Part shown: positions 1-8,704 of the stretch, piece after piece
Numbering within the stretch: position 1 is the stretch's first letter
Layout: the number at the start of each line of letters is the position of its first letter
Source of the DNA: Syntrophaceae bacterium
GTDB taxonomy: Bacteria; Desulfobacterota; Syntrophia; Syntrophales; Smithellaceae
Direction of reading: 5' to 3'
NCBI GenBank assembly: GCA_018056765.1
Contig: JAGPFA010000002.1
Location: forward strand, 70,590-134,589
DNA: 64,000 bases
Made by a program: the position numbers and the translations under genes
Notes under the pieces: model-generated
Databases searched by the model: none
Told to the model about the DNA's origin: nothing
Seen by the model: the letters and a program-made list of their open reading frames with translations, nothing else

Positions 1-571
1 TGCTGATACCACGTGATTCGGCAAACGAGAGATTTTCGCCGTCAAGCGGGTATTGAAAACCTTCCAGACTGATGCCCTCAACGACCGGCGAAAGAGCGAT
101 GATCGATACCAGACATCCGGCTGCCCCGGCAATTTTGGTTTCTTTTTCCGCAAGGCTCACCTCGGTGAATTCATCAATCAGGCAAGCCTGTACCCCCGCT
201 TCCCAGGCGCGCTGCAGCAGGTAGATATTAGCCAGAGTATGGTCAATGCGCCCCCCGAGCGCTCCCCAGATCTCCACTGCCCCGGGCCGGCACGACAAAG
301 CATAATCGAGTGCCAGCTGTGTATCAGTGAAATCTTTGTTTGCCGGGTAACGAACGATCTTCACGCCGCGCCTCTCCCATGAGGCAAGCGCTTCGGCACT
401 GAGCGAGTCCATATCACCGATAATCACATCAGGCCCAATCCCCAGTGTTGCAAGATGGCGTGCTCCACCGTCGCAGGCCACAAGAAGCCGATTTTTCACA
501 GCCGATACTCGTCGGCGAAAAAATTCTGCGTCTCCCAGCCGTCCACCGCTGACAATAATTACTCTGTCCAT
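1..571 (-). CDS. thiN: Thiamine pyrophosphokinase, C-terminus beyond the window edge
   Basis: Transfers pyrophosphate from ATP to thiamine to give TPP, in the cytoplasm. The frame starts at ATG 571 and stays open to the window edge, giving about 190 residues of a family usually 200-220 long, so only the end is missing. Family motifs are clear: MDRVIIVSGG at the N-terminus, CDGGA near residue 33, GDMDS near 52, KDFTDTQLALDYA near 79 and GGRIDHTLANI near 106. The ATG lies 10 bases after the T-run of an intrinsic terminator that follows a TPP aptamer, so the enzyme making TPP is itself under TPP control. No strong Shine-Dalgarno sequence is visible before the ATG. Function follows firmly from the motifs. 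Confidence 0.93.
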   Translation of the reverse strand, partial: MDRVIIVSGGRLGDAEFFRRRVSAVKNRLLVACDGGARHLATLGIGPDVIIGDMDSLSAEALASWERRGVKIVRYPANKDFTDTQLALDYALSCRPGAVEIWGALGGRIDHTLANIYLLQRAWEAGVQACLIDEFTEVSLAEKETKIAGAAGCLVSIIALSPVVEGISLEGFQYPLDGENLSFAESRGIS

Positions 572-580
572 GATTTACGC

Positions 581-618
581 AAAAAAGCCATGCCCCTTTG
601 CCTGAAAAGGGCATGGCC
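581..618 (-). terminator. Intrinsic terminator of the TPP riboswitch (expression platform)
   Basis: On the minus strand a 13-bp arm (GGCCATGCCCTTT) pairs with AAAGGGGCATGGC across a short loop and is followed by six T. It sits between the TPP aptamer and the thiN ATG, the place expected of a transcription-terminating platform. Confidence 0.85.
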
Positions 619-640
619 TTTGTAAAGTTATGTGCGCCAC

Positions 641-735
641 TTCCTACGCCGGCATTACCCGGATCAGGTTCAAAGGGTATATTCTCAGCCGCTCTTCCCC
701 CAACGGGAAATCCGCGGCACCCCTGACCGGGAACG
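641..735 (-). promoter_or_regulatory. TPP riboswitch (THI element)
   Basis: Reading the minus strand, the conserved TPP aptamer blocks appear in order: GGGGTGCC, GCGGCTGAGA, ACCCTTTGAACCTGATCC, GGGTAATGCCGGCGTAGGAA. A short P1 pairs TTCC near 733 with GGAA near 641. Metal and TPP binding should favour the downstream terminator at 581-618 and switch thiN off. The queD stop lies about 80 bases upstream, so thiN probably has its own promoter in that gap; no convincing promoter was picked out. Confidence 0.95.
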
Positions 736-814
736 CTAATACATTAAATCTCAAAATGCAAATTGTTTAATCCCGCTCCCGGCGGACAGACAAAAAACGT
801 CGTGTGATGCTCTT

Positions 815-1174
815 TTAATCTTTTCCGTCGTAAACACAACCGGACTCAGGGCTCTCACAAACGACGACTTTTGACAACTGCGGCAACGATGGTTTGAGTC
901 TGTGCCAGATCCAACGGCAAAGCCTCTCGGAGGTGGGATTTTCCAATCCCTCGATGGCGTTTAAGTTTTTATGATCCAGCTCGTCCAGAATCGGTTCAAA
1001 GGCGGCCGTAATGCCGGCGAAGTCCATCACCCAGCCGCTGTGAGGGTCAACTTCGCCTTTGACATGGATTTCCACACGAAAGGAATGGCCGTGCGTCTTC
1101 GCACATTTGTGGCCGTCGGGCACGCAGGGCAGATGATGTGCCGCATCGAATTTAAATACCTTGAATATTTCCAT
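815..1174 (-). CDS. queD: 6-carboxy-5,6,7,8-tetrahydropterin synthase QueD
   Basis: Converts dihydroneopterin triphosphate to 6-carboxy-tetrahydropterin, the first committed step to the 7-deazaguanine base preQ0. The 119-residue length is normal. The fold signature is present: FDAAHHL near residue 9 and THGHS near 27 supply the zinc histidines, C24 is the likely catalytic cysteine, and PTSE near 79 and CESPE near 106 are the substrate-binding region. It is the last gene of the run queC, queE, queD, starting 9 bases after queE ends, so the three are probably cotranscribed. GTP cyclohydrolase, which feeds this step, is not in the window. Confidence 0.95.
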   Translation of the reverse strand: MEIFKVFKFDAAHHLPCVPDGHKCAKTHGHSFRVEIHVKGEVDPHSGWVMDFAGITAAFEPILDELDHKNLNAIEGLENPTSERLCRWIWHRLKPSLPQLSKVVVCESPESGCVYDGKD

Positions 1175-1183
1175 TGTCTCTTC

Positions 1184-1822
1184 CTATCTCACATCCAATA
1201 TTTTGTGCAGCTGCAGACTGATCCGCCAGGCCGGATGCTCAAGCACATACTCCAGGGTCCGCCGGACCGCCTCCTCATATCCAGGTCCGTGCATCGGCTG
1301 CAGGAAAAAATGACGAAAATTCATACCGACGTATTCCTCCGGATCCAGTCCCTCCTGCGGATAAACGAGCTTGAGTTCATCTCCGCTAACCTGTACCAGG
1401 CGGGCACGGGCCTTGGGGCTGACACAGAGCCAGTCAATACCTTCTGTTACGGCAATTGTGCCGTTGGTCTCCACAGCTATCTCAAAGCCTTCTGTGTGCA
1501 GCCCGGCAACCAGCCCGGCATCAAGCTGCAGAAGAGGTTCGCCGCCGGTGCAAACAACAAAGGGACGAACGGTGTTTGCCGTGACGGCCGGCCATGCCCT
1601 GGATATTTGACTCACCAGATCATGCGCGGATGAATACAGACCGCCTCCGGTGCCGTCGGTGCCGGTAAATTCGGTATCGCAAAAGGGGCAGAGCGAGTTT
1701 TTTCTGTCTTTCTCTTTTCCGGACCACAAATTACAGCCGGAAAAGCGGCAGAACACGGCCGGACGTCCGCTGTGGAAGCCCTCTCCCTGGATCGAGTAAA
1801 ATATTTCCTTGACTGCATACAT
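1184..1822 (-). CDS. queE: 7-carboxy-7-deazaguanine synthase QueE (radical SAM)
   Basis: Radical SAM enzyme that contracts carboxy-tetrahydropterin to 7-carboxy-7-deazaguanine. The N-terminus YSIQGEGFHSGRPAVF is typical. The cluster-binding cysteines fall at 30, 45 and 48, that is C-X14-C-X2-C, the spacing special to QueE rather than the usual CX3CX2C. CTGGEPLLQ near residue 91 is the SAM-binding GGEP motif. The length of 212 is normal. It lies between queC (16 bases upstream) and queD (9 bases downstream) in one operon. Confidence 0.95.
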   Translation of the reverse strand: MYAVKEIFYSIQGEGFHSGRPAVFCRFSGCNLWSGKEKDRKNSLCPFCDTEFTGTDGTGGGLYSSAHDLVSQISRAWPAVTANTVRPFVVCTGGEPLLQLDAGLVAGLHTEGFEIAVETNGTIAVTEGIDWLCVSPKARARLVQVSGDELKLVYPQEGLDPEEYVGMNFRHFFLQPMHGPGYEEAVRRTLEYVLEHPAWRISLQLHKILDVR

Positions 1823-1838
1823 CTTTTGCCCCGACTTC

Positions 1839-2531
1839 TTATTGCTGAAACTGATATTTTACCGGATCTTCCATCCCCGCCTCGCGAAACCCCATGAGCC
1901 TCAGGGCACATGAATCACACCGCCCGCAGGCTGTACCATCCGGCGTCGGGTCATAGCAGCTGTGCGTCAGAGAAAAATCAACACCCAGCTCAATGCCTTT
2001 TAGAATGATCTGTGCTTTTTTCAAGTCGATAAGCGGCGCGTGAATGGTAATTTTTTGTCGTCCTTCCACACACGTCCGTGTGGCCAGGTTGGCCATACGC
2101 TCAAAGGCGGCAACGTATTCGGGACGGCAGTCGGGATAGCCGCTGTAATCAAGTGCGTTGACACCGATGAAAATATCGGACGAGCCCAGTACTTCGGCCC
2201 AGGCCAGTCCATAGGACAAAAATATCGTGTTACGGGCCGGAACGTACGTATCGGGGATGACACTGGACATCGCTTCACGGGAACGGTTTTTCGGGATATC
2301 CATATCAGAAGTCAAAGCGGAACCGCCGATACGGTCGAGGCCAATGTCCAGAATCAGATGTTGCCGAACGCCGAGACTTCGCAAAACGCGTGAGGCAGCC
2401 GTAAGTTCAACGGCATGGCGCTGGCCGTAGCGAAAGCTCAACGCGTAAGGATCAAAGCCGCAGCTTTTCGCAATCGCCAGCGTCACAGCGGAATCGACAC
2501 CGCCGGAAAGCAAGATGACAGCTTTTTTCAT
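1839..2531 (-). CDS. queC: 7-cyano-7-deazaguanine synthase QueC
   Basis: ATP-dependent conversion of 7-carboxy-7-deazaguanine to preQ0. The frame is open further upstream, but ATG 2531 is chosen because GGAGGAAGGATCA stands directly before it and the protein then begins [14 protein letters not shown], the family N-terminus with the PP-loop SGGVDS at residues 9-14. A four-cysteine zinc site lies near the C-terminus (THSCYDP then CGRCDSC). Length 230 residues, as usual. First of the queC-queE-queD set; tatD ends 64 bases upstream, so all may share one transcript. Confidence 0.95.
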   Translation of the reverse strand: MKKAVILLSGGVDSAVTLAIAKSCGFDPYALSFRYGQRHAVELTAASRVLRSLGVRQHLILDIGLDRIGGSALTSDMDIPKNRSREAMSSVIPDTYVPARNTIFLSYGLAWAEVLGSSDIFIGVNALDYSGYPDCRPEYVAAFERMANLATRTCVEGRQKITIHAPLIDLKKAQIILKGIELGVDFSLTHSCYDPTPDGTACGRCDSCALRLMGFREAGMEDPVKYQFQQ

Positions 2532-2595
2532 TGATCCTTCCTCCTGGTTTTCCATCGTCGGATTACGTTTCGGGGTTATGCAAATGCCATTGGGG

Positions 2596-3372
2596 TTATT
2601 TGGGCGAAACAACTTCCAGTCCGAAAAGCCGGCGCGTATTGGCAGTGGCGACAGCGGCCAGCTCTTCGATGGAAACACCCCTGATATCCGCGACTTTTTG
2701 CGCTGTATGAACCATGAACGACGGCTCGTTTCGCTTCCCGCGGTGCGGCTCGGGCGTGAGGTAGGGGCAGTCCGTCTCCAAAAGTATCGCATCGGCGGGC
2801 GCCTTTCGGACAACATCCTGTAACACTTTGGATTTTCCAAATGTCACCACCCCGGGAATGGAGATATAAAAGCCAAGATCAAGGCATTTTCCGGCCATCT
2901 CCCAGTCCCCGGAAAAACAGTGGAAAACACCCCGGCGGATACCGGAAGCTCTTACCATTGCGAGTGTCTGTTCGTGGGCGTCGCGGTCATGAATGACCAC
3001 TGGCAAATCAAGTTCTTTGGCGATTTGAAGCTGTGTGGCGAATACCTCGATTTGTTTTTTCCTCGGTGAAATATTACGGAAAAAGTCCAGACCGATTTCA
3101 CCATAGGCAACGACTTTGGCATCCCGCGCCAATGTCTTGAGCTCGTGAAGTGTTTTATCATCAGCCTTTGCCGCATCATGCGGGTGAATACCGATTGTCG
3201 CGTAAACGTTCTCGTACTGACGGGCGACAGACAGAGCCCTGCGGTTCAGACTGAGGCTTGTTCCCACGGTGACAATGACCTCGACACCCGCCGCCCGGGC
3301 ACGCCCGATCACTTCTGCGCGATCGCGGTCGAATTCTTTCATCTCCAGATGAGCGTGGGAATCGATAAACAT
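2596..3372 (-). CDS. tatD: TatD family metal-dependent DNase/hydrolase
   Basis: Cytoplasmic metal-dependent hydrolase of the amidohydrolase superfamily; relatives act as 3'-5' exonucleases or D-aminoacyl-tRNA deacylases. The metal ligands are recognisable: DSHAHL at residues 4-9, GEIGLDFF near 92, VIHDRDA near 126, HCFSG near 150 and LETDCPYL near 199. The 258-residue length is normal. Its ATG follows the stop of a 55-aa ORF by two bases, so the two are almost certainly translated from the same message. The queuosine genes follow downstream. The exact substrate cannot be read from the sequence. Confidence 0.9.
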   Translation of the reverse strand: MFIDSHAHLEMKEFDRDRAEVIGRARAAGVEVIVTVGTSLSLNRRALSVARQYENVYATIGIHPHDAAKADDKTLHELKTLARDAKVVAYGEIGLDFFRNISPRKKQIEVFATQLQIAKELDLPVVIHDRDAHEQTLAMVRASGIRRGVFHCFSGDWEMAGKCLDLGFYISIPGVVTFGKSKVLQDVVRKAPADAILLETDCPYLTPEPHRGKRNEPSFMVHTAQKVADIRGVSIEELAAVATANTRRLFGLEVVSPK

Positions 3373-3374
3373 GA

Positions 3375-3542
3375 TTATTGTTTTTCAGGCACCGGAAAGA
3401 CTTCTTCGGCATTTTCCGCGACGTCGGGCAGTTTTTTCAAAAGACTGTTTAACTCCTTTTCCGATAATTCGCCCGCCAGCAGTTTACGGGCGATAATGCG
3501 GCGATCGGTTTTCATGAATTCCGCGTCGAATTTTTTGGACAT
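3375..3542 (-). CDS. Small conserved-looking protein of unknown function, 55 aa
   Basis: A 55-codon frame starts at ATG 3542 behind a strong GAGGAGGGAAC ribosome-binding site and ends with TAA two bases before the tatD start. The product begins MSKKFDAEFMKTDRRIIARK and is charged and probably helical, with LLAGELSEKELNSLLKKLPD in the middle and no cysteine or membrane segment. The good RBS and the tight spacing argue that it is translated; I do not recognise a family. It would lead the tatD-queCED transcript. Confidence 0.7.
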   Translation of the reverse strand: MSKKFDAEFMKTDRRIIARKLLAGELSEKELNSLLKKLPDVAENAEEVFPVPEKQ

Positions 3543-3748
3543 CGAAAAGTTCCCTCCTCATGAATATTGCACATCAGTTTTTTCTGACAGTCTGAGCGCC
3601 AAATCTAGTATTATATTTCAAAGGCATAATCAAGCCCCAAGAAACATGGTTCGATATATTGACATTCATGCCCATATTTTCTAGTCTTTATGTTGAGTTA
3701 CTAATGAGGCAGTATTCCGGTGACACGTCACGGGCAAGGTGAATCTTT

Positions 3749-4432
3749 ATGTCTGTACGTCTTATTCTGGTTTGTAAAAATGACCCGGCAAAAGAGGCAT
3801 ATCTCCGCGAAGCCCAAAAAGCCGGCATCGAAGTGGACACGGTGGAGTCTTTCGGTGAACTTCTGAAATCGATGGTCACCAAAGCCTACCATGGAGTCAT
3901 GATCGATCTGGTCACCAGCGTCAAAGCATCATCTGAAGAAAAGAGCCTCGCCAAGGATGTTCTTGATGCCTTCCCCGTCATTCAACTCAAGTGGGATCAC
4001 GAAAGCAGCAGCTTGCGTACAATAGCGGGCGGCTCGGTACGCGACAACTGTACACTGGCGGACTTTGTCTCCCAGGAATGCCGGCTCTTCATTCCCCGGG
4101 CGGTTCGGCTGAGCGCGAGAAAAAACGTCTATTTCAATGTTCTGATCAGCCGGGCACAGGACATGGACCTGGCTCTGACCCATCGCGGCATAACCCTTAA
4201 TGTATCGAAAGATGGATGTTTTTTGTTGTCCTGTGAGGACTGGTCTTCTTCATCCGAAGTCTGGTTTGTCATCAATGAATTGGACGACAAAACACCAATT
4301 TGCGGAGAAATCCGGTGGCGCCAGCCCTGGGGAAAAAACATGACCATGCCCGGCATCGGCGTGCTCATCAAAAAAATAACCCCGGGGCAAAAAAAGCAGA
4401 TCATGGAAAAAGCCTCTCTGAGCGATGAATGA
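3749..4432 (+). CDS. PilZ domain protein with a receiver-like N-terminus
   Basis: Likely c-di-GMP-responsive protein of 227 residues. The N-terminal 110 residues look like a degenerate response-regulator receiver (strand-helix pattern starting VRLILVCKN, then GVMIDLV near 49-55), without a clear phosphoacceptor arrangement. The C-terminal half is a PilZ domain: R117/R120/R124 fit the arginine-rich loop, and NVSKDG at 151-156 fits the (D/N)xSxxG motif; GEIRW and the GIGVLI strand follow. It stands alone, divergent from the tatD operon, and is followed by a long repeat-rich spacer. What it controls cannot be told from context. Confidence 0.8.
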   Translation: MSVRLILVCKNDPAKEAYLREAQKAGIEVDTVESFGELLKSMVTKAYHGVMIDLVTSVKASSEEKSLAKDVLDAFPVIQLKWDHESSSLRTIAGGSVRDNCTLADFVSQECRLFIPRAVRLSARKNVYFNVLISRAQDMDLALTHRGITLNVSKDGCFLLSCEDWSSSSEVWFVINELDDKTPICGEIRWRQPWGKNMTMPGIGVLIKKITPGQKKQIMEKASLSDE

Positions 4433-5130
4433 TATCCACGCCTGGCGATAAGCACACAATGTGGAAAAAATGTAATGAGGATTGCTGAAATAGCATGGCA
4501 CGAAAGGACTTCCCCCTGGCGACCCCACCCATAAACCATCAGCTTCTGACCAACTTCAAACTAATCTCAGAATCAGCAATTAAGCCCAAAGCAAACCTCC
4601 AGACCGTGAAATGAATCGCTACGAGCCGCGAACTACGAGCTATCAACTATTCACCATCAACTATCAGCCACCACCATCGACCATTCCTCCTACCCGCCAA
4701 CCCTCTAAACTTCTAATCATCTAATCTGCTAACTCTCCACCACCGGCCTGCTAAAGCACGCCACCCCCTGCCGCTCCCCCCCTTCGACAAGCTCAGGACA
4801 GGCTTCGACAAGCTCAGGGTGAACGGGGGACACGAAGGTTGCGCTTCTCGCTTTATTAACCGTTCATGCTGAGCTTTTACTGCCGTTCGTGGTGAGCTTT
4901 ACTGCCGTTCGTGGTGAGCCTGTCGAACCATGAACGGCGTACCACGACCTACCGGCTCGCCTGCTATTTTTTCTACCCCGATCAGCTCAGGGTTTTTTGC
5001 AAAGCTGTCAACAATATTGATTTGCTTTCCACACTGATTGCGTGTAGTAGAAGAAAAAATTCCAGGCCGGATGTCTGTAACATGTTAAAACAACTCACAG
5101 CTTGATGAAAGAAATATATAAGGTAATGCC
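4433..5130. repeat. Repeat-rich spacer: 7-bp array, 8-bp array and palindromic modules
   Basis: No credible gene in about 700 bases. Positions 4618-4687 align as ten degenerate 7-bp units (gctacga-like). Positions 4703-4742 align as five 8-bp units (ttctaatc-like). A near-palindrome ggcctgctaaagcacgcc follows near 4745, then two copies of cttcgacaagctcagg at 4782-4820 and gaccgttc/ggtgagc modules. Positions 4904-4936 form a hairpin with CCGTTC/GAACGG ends. The same modules in nearly the same order recur at 42765-43090 and in part at 24552-24690. A 64-codon frame inside (4911-5105) is only an opening in repeat DNA. Confidence 0.85.
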
Positions 5131-5841
5131 ATGCTGAATTTAAGGTTTTCTACCAAAATAATTATTGCGACTGCTTTTATCTGTTTTATTCTGTTTCTGG
5201 TCTTTGTCTCTGTACTGGGTATTAACAACAGGGCCAAAAGCGATGTCCAGAGATTCTTCCAACAGATCTCCTCTAGGAACTACGAGGGGGTACAGCAATT
5301 TTATTCAGAAAAACAACAGACCAGACAGACCTCTTTTCAGGAAACCATGAAGTTTCATTTCGCGCTGGAGCTCGCTCTGCTGGAATATTTCGGTCTGATG
5401 GACGTCCCGCGATACTCCCTGAAAATCAAACGCGATAATATGTGGCTGCCTGTTTTGAGACCAAATGAGCTGAGCATCAGCATCAATATGACACCACAAA
5501 AAGATACGAATCTGATAACGGACTATCTGTCGAAACCCGGTGATGAAGCACTCAAGGGATTTATCACCATGACCAGAGAAAACCAAAAGTGGAAAATAAG
5601 CTCAATTAATATAGAAGGTTCGAAGCTGGAAAATATTTTCAACAAAATTCTCCCGCGTTTATCGGCAGGCAAGTACGTAAACGCCACACTTGAAGAGATT
5701 GAGTTGAGACCGGCTCAGCTGAAAGTACAGCACCTTGACCCGCTGGAAAGAAAAATCCTCACACGCGATTTGCGGGCAGCACTGGAAATCCTTGAAAAAG
5801 AAAAGGAAAACCACGAGTCAAAAACCAAGCTGCCGTTTTAA
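5131..5841 (+). CDS. Membrane-anchored protein of unknown function
   Basis: 236 residues. Residues about 7-30 form one strongly hydrophobic segment after a short basic N-terminus, which looks like an uncleaved signal anchor; the rest is a soluble, charged domain presumably outside the inner membrane. The C-terminal third is rich in E, K, R and L and probably forms a long helix ending KEKENHESKTK. No cysteine motif or catalytic signature is visible and I do not recognise the family. It is convergent with oppC, whose stop lies six bases away, so no shared operon is implied. Confidence 0.65.
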   Translation: MLNLRFSTKIIIATAFICFILFLVFVSVLGINNRAKSDVQRFFQQISSRNYEGVQQFYSEKQQTRQTSFQETMKFHFALELALLEYFGLMDVPRYSLKIKRDNMWLPVLRPNELSISINMTPQKDTNLITDYLSKPGDEALKGFITMTRENQKWKISSINIEGSKLENIFNKILPRLSAGKYVNATLEEIELRPAQLKVQHLDPLERKILTRDLRAALEILEKEKENHESKTKLPF

Positions 5842-5847
5842 TGATGA

Positions 5848-6705
5848 TCACTTCTTCAGACGCGGGTCGGACGCGTCGCGGATACCTTCCCCCAGCAGAT
5901 TATACCCGACCACGGTAATCAGAATGGCCAATCCCGGATAAAGAGACAGCCACCAGGCGATGTCGATATTGTCTTTTCCCGCCGTCAGGATATTGCCCCA
6001 GCTCGGGGTGGGCGGCTGCACACCGATGCCCAGAAAACTCAGAGCCGATTCCGTCAGAATCGCACCGGCGATGCCCAGCGTGGCGGCAACCAAAATCGAG
6101 GCCATTGCATTGGGGAGAATGTGCAGAAAAATTATGCGTGCATCGCCGGCGCCGACCGCACGTGCTGCCCGCACAAAATCACGTTCACGCAGCGAAATGA
6201 AGTCCGCCCGCACCAGTCTTGTCACCCCCATCCAACCTGTAAGGCCGATCACCAGCATGATATTCCAGATGGAGGGCTCCAAAAAGGCAATCACCGCCAG
6301 GATAAGGAAAAAAGAGGGAAAACAAAGCATGATGTCCACAAATCGCATGATCAGTGTGTCGATCCATCCACCGTAATACCCGGCTATCGCACCCAGCAGC
6401 ATTCCAATCAGTATCGCCAGGCCCGTGGCGACAAAACCAACTTTTAAAGAAATGCGCGCCCCCCAGATCATTCTGGAAAGAACATCACGCCCAAGCTGAT
6501 CGGTGCCGAACCAGTGCTCGGCGGACGGCGGCGCCAGAACATGCTTCAGATCAATCGCTCCCGGGTCGTAGGGAGAAATCCACGGCGCAAAAACGGAAAC
6601 GATAAACAGTGCCGCGACAATCGCCGAGCCGGCAAGCGCCAGTTTATTTTTATAAAACATTTCCCAAAACGTCATCGTACAGCAATACTCCGTTAAAAAA
6701 TCCAC
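5848..6705 (-). CDS. ABC transporter permease, DppC/OppC type
   Basis: Inner-membrane permease of a peptide/nickel/oligosaccharide-type ABC importer. Features include the N-terminal segment with FAPWISPYDP, the family signature HWFGTDQLGRDVLSRMIWGARIS near residues 66-90, six predicted membrane segments and the EAA-type loop in RAARAVGAGDARIIFLHILPN that contacts the ATPase. Two starts are possible: ATG 6705 or ATG 6675 (MTFWEMFYKNK), the second resembling family N-termini better. It follows the partner permease gene by about 35-65 bases. The substrate-binding protein and both ATPases are not next to it, which is unusual for this transporter type. Confidence 0.9.
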   Translation of the reverse strand: MDFLTEYCCTMTFWEMFYKNKLALAGSAIVAALFIVSVFAPWISPYDPGAIDLKHVLAPPSAEHWFGTDQLGRDVLSRMIWGARISLKVGFVATGLAILIGMLLGAIAGYYGGWIDTLIMRFVDIMLCFPSFFLILAVIAFLEPSIWNIMLVIGLTGWMGVTRLVRADFISLRERDFVRAARAVGAGDARIIFLHILPNAMASILVAATLGIAGAILTESALSFLGIGVQPPTPSWGNILTAGKDNIDIAWWLSLYPGLAILITVVGYNLLGEGIRDASDPRLKK

Positions 6706-6740
6706 TGAATATTACGCCGGGCAACCCGCGCAACAAGTCT

Positions 6741-7715
6741 TCACGAGATGCGGATACGCGGATCTGCAACCGCGTAAGAAATATCCGCGATCAAATTACC
6801 CACCAGTGTCAGTATCGCACCGATCAATAATATGCCCATGACCGTGGGATAGTCGCGCGCCATCACCGACATGTAAAATAACTGCCCCATGCCCGGAATT
6901 GCAAAAATCGTTTCGAAGATGACACTGCCGCCGATCAGGCCGGGTATCGATAACCCCAGAATCGTGATCGCCGGTAAAAGCGCGTTACGCAGCGCGTGAC
7001 GGTAAATGACCTGCCTCTCGCTCAGGCCCTTGGCCCGGGCGGTCAAAATATAGTCCTGGCGGATCACTTCAAGCATATTGGCACGCATATAACGCGAAAG
7101 TCCCGCCAGACCGCCGAACGCGGAAATAAATACCGGCAGAATCAAATGCCGCGCCAGGTCCGTCAACTGCCCCCAGGCACTCAGATATTCATAGTTGAGT
7201 GAGCGCAGTCCGGAAATCGGCAGCCAACCCAGATGAATCCCGAAAAAAATCATCAAAAGCAGGGCCAGCCAGAAGGTAGGAACGGCAAAGCCGATAAAAA
7301 CAATCACAGCCGTGACTTTATCAAACAGCGAGTCCTGATGAACGGCGGACAAAACGCCGATGGGCACGGCCAGTGCAATGATGATGAGCAAAGACAAAAC
7401 ATTGATCGTGATCGTAATGGGCAGACGCTCCAGAATTTTGTCCGCAACAGGACGGTGGTCGGAAGAAAAAGACGTCCCCAGGTCTCCCCGAACGAGCTTT
7501 TTGAGCCACGACCAGTATTGAAGATGAACCGGCTTGTCAAGCTCATAGAGCTTCATCAGCCTCTCTTTCATTTCCGCTGAAGCTTTCGGGTTCATCTGTG
7601 TTTGCAAATCGGTGGGCTTGCCTGGTGCCAGATGCATCACGAAAAAGCAGATGACCGTAATCCCCAGCAAAAGCGGGACCATGAAAAGAACTCTTTTGAC
7701 AAGATATCTCAGCAC
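6741..7715 (-). CDS. ABC transporter permease, DppB/OppB type
   Basis: 324 residues, partner permease of the OppC-type gene downstream. The N-terminus [18 protein letters not shown] is the standard first membrane helix; [14 protein letters not shown] near residue 77 is the family periplasmic motif, and the ATPase-contact loop is [24 protein letters not shown] near 225-248. About six membrane helices. The upstream TIM-barrel gene ends 24 bases before its start, so the three genes look like one operon. Substrate could be peptides, nickel or an oligosaccharide; nothing in the sequence decides, though the linked sugar-isomerase-like gene weakly favours a sugar or glycoside. Confidence 0.9.
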   Translation of the reverse strand: MLRYLVKRVLFMVPLLLGITVICFFVMHLAPGKPTDLQTQMNPKASAEMKERLMKLYELDKPVHLQYWSWLKKLVRGDLGTSFSSDHRPVADKILERLPITITINVLSLLIIIALAVPIGVLSAVHQDSLFDKVTAVIVFIGFAVPTFWLALLLMIFFGIHLGWLPISGLRSLNYEYLSAWGQLTDLARHLILPVFISAFGGLAGLSRYMRANMLEVIRQDYILTARAKGLSERQVIYRHALRNALLPAITILGLSIPGLIGGSVIFETIFAIPGMGQLFYMSVMARDYPTVMGILLIGAILTLVGNLIADISYAVADPRIRIS

Positions 7716-7739
7716 ATTCGTTTCCTGATATTGAAGGTC

Positions 7740-8534
7740 TTAATCCAAAAGATCCAGAAGCGCCATTTTCCGGAGATTATCAAGCGATTGCCAGAGATGA
7801 TCCTGCCGGTGCGCCTCCAGCGTGATGGTCGGGCCGGCTCTCATCTCCCCCAGCTGTGTGAACAATTCCTCAAACGGGAACGTGGCAGTGCCTACCGGCA
7901 GATGCTCGTCAAATTTACCGAAATTGTCGTGCAGATGCAGATGGCCGATATAAGGTCCCATCTGCTCAATCCATGTTTTAAGCTCTGTATTGGAAAATAC
8001 ATTATAATGCCCGGTATCAAAACAAAAGCACAGGTGGTCGTCGGCCAGGATTTCCATGAGCTTCCTTAATATATCCGGCTCTTTCTCATAGACGTTTTCC
8101 AGAGCAACGACCGCACCAGCATCTTTGGCGACACGCTTCAATTCGCTCCAGAATCTCACACTGTTTTCCAGCCATAAATCATCGCAATTGACATAGTAGC
8201 GGTCATCATAGGAAGGATGACAGACTATTTTAAGCGGTTGAAAATATTGTGCAAGATCAAATGCCTGCCTGATGCGTTCCATACTCGCCTTACGGATCCG
8301 ATCATCGAGTGCGCCAGGCCGCAAATCGACAAACGGCGCGTGAAATGTCACTTTCAGTCCCGCATTTTTAAAAATCCCGGCGGTCAGGCGGCAATCATCC
8401 CTGTCGATCGATGACAAAGTGTGGTGGTTGAAATACAGCTCCGGATTCAGTCTGTGCTCAAGAATCATCGGCTGATACCGCTCCAGCAGGTGATAGGGCA
8501 TGTGAATATGAACTTTCTGAATAATGTTGTGCAT
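7740..8534 (-). CDS. Sugar phosphate isomerase/epimerase-like TIM-barrel protein
   Basis: 264-residue protein of the xylose isomerase-like/AP endonuclease 2 TIM-barrel superfamily. Motifs in order: VTFHAPFVDLRPG near residue 63, KIVCHPSYD near 101, VVALENVYE near 142 with a likely metal-binding glutamate, FCFDTGHYNVF near 171, HLHLHDNFGKFDEHLPVG near 197 and ITLEAH near 238. These are the expected metal ligands of the superfamily, so it should be an active enzyme, but the substrate is unknown. It heads a run with two ABC permease genes (24-base gap), which suggests it acts on an imported carbohydrate-like compound. Confidence 0.8.
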   Translation of the reverse strand: MHNIIQKVHIHMPYHLLERYQPMILEHRLNPELYFNHHTLSSIDRDDCRLTAGIFKNAGLKVTFHAPFVDLRPGALDDRIRKASMERIRQAFDLAQYFQPLKIVCHPSYDDRYYVNCDDLWLENSVRFWSELKRVAKDAGAVVALENVYEKEPDILRKLMEILADDHLCFCFDTGHYNVFSNTELKTWIEQMGPYIGHLHLHDNFGKFDEHLPVGTATFPFEELFTQLGEMRAGPTITLEAHRQDHLWQSLDNLRKMALLDLLD

Positions 8535-8704
8535 ATTTAATCCTTTACGTAAAATGCCGCCAGATGGATTTGACTCAAATATTCTTCCGGCTTCCTCAAT
8601 TACCGCCTGGAAAAGGCGACAAACGGCGACAGGCGCGCTGATTATCAGCTTTTTCCCTTATTTTTTCAATATTCTTCTTTTTCCTCAAGGCATTCTTGTG
8701 ATAT

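Noticed and set aside
4911..5105. 64-codon plus frame before the membrane-anchored gene
   Set aside because: Begins inside the repeat module gtggtgagcctgtcgaacc; no RBS and no similarity.
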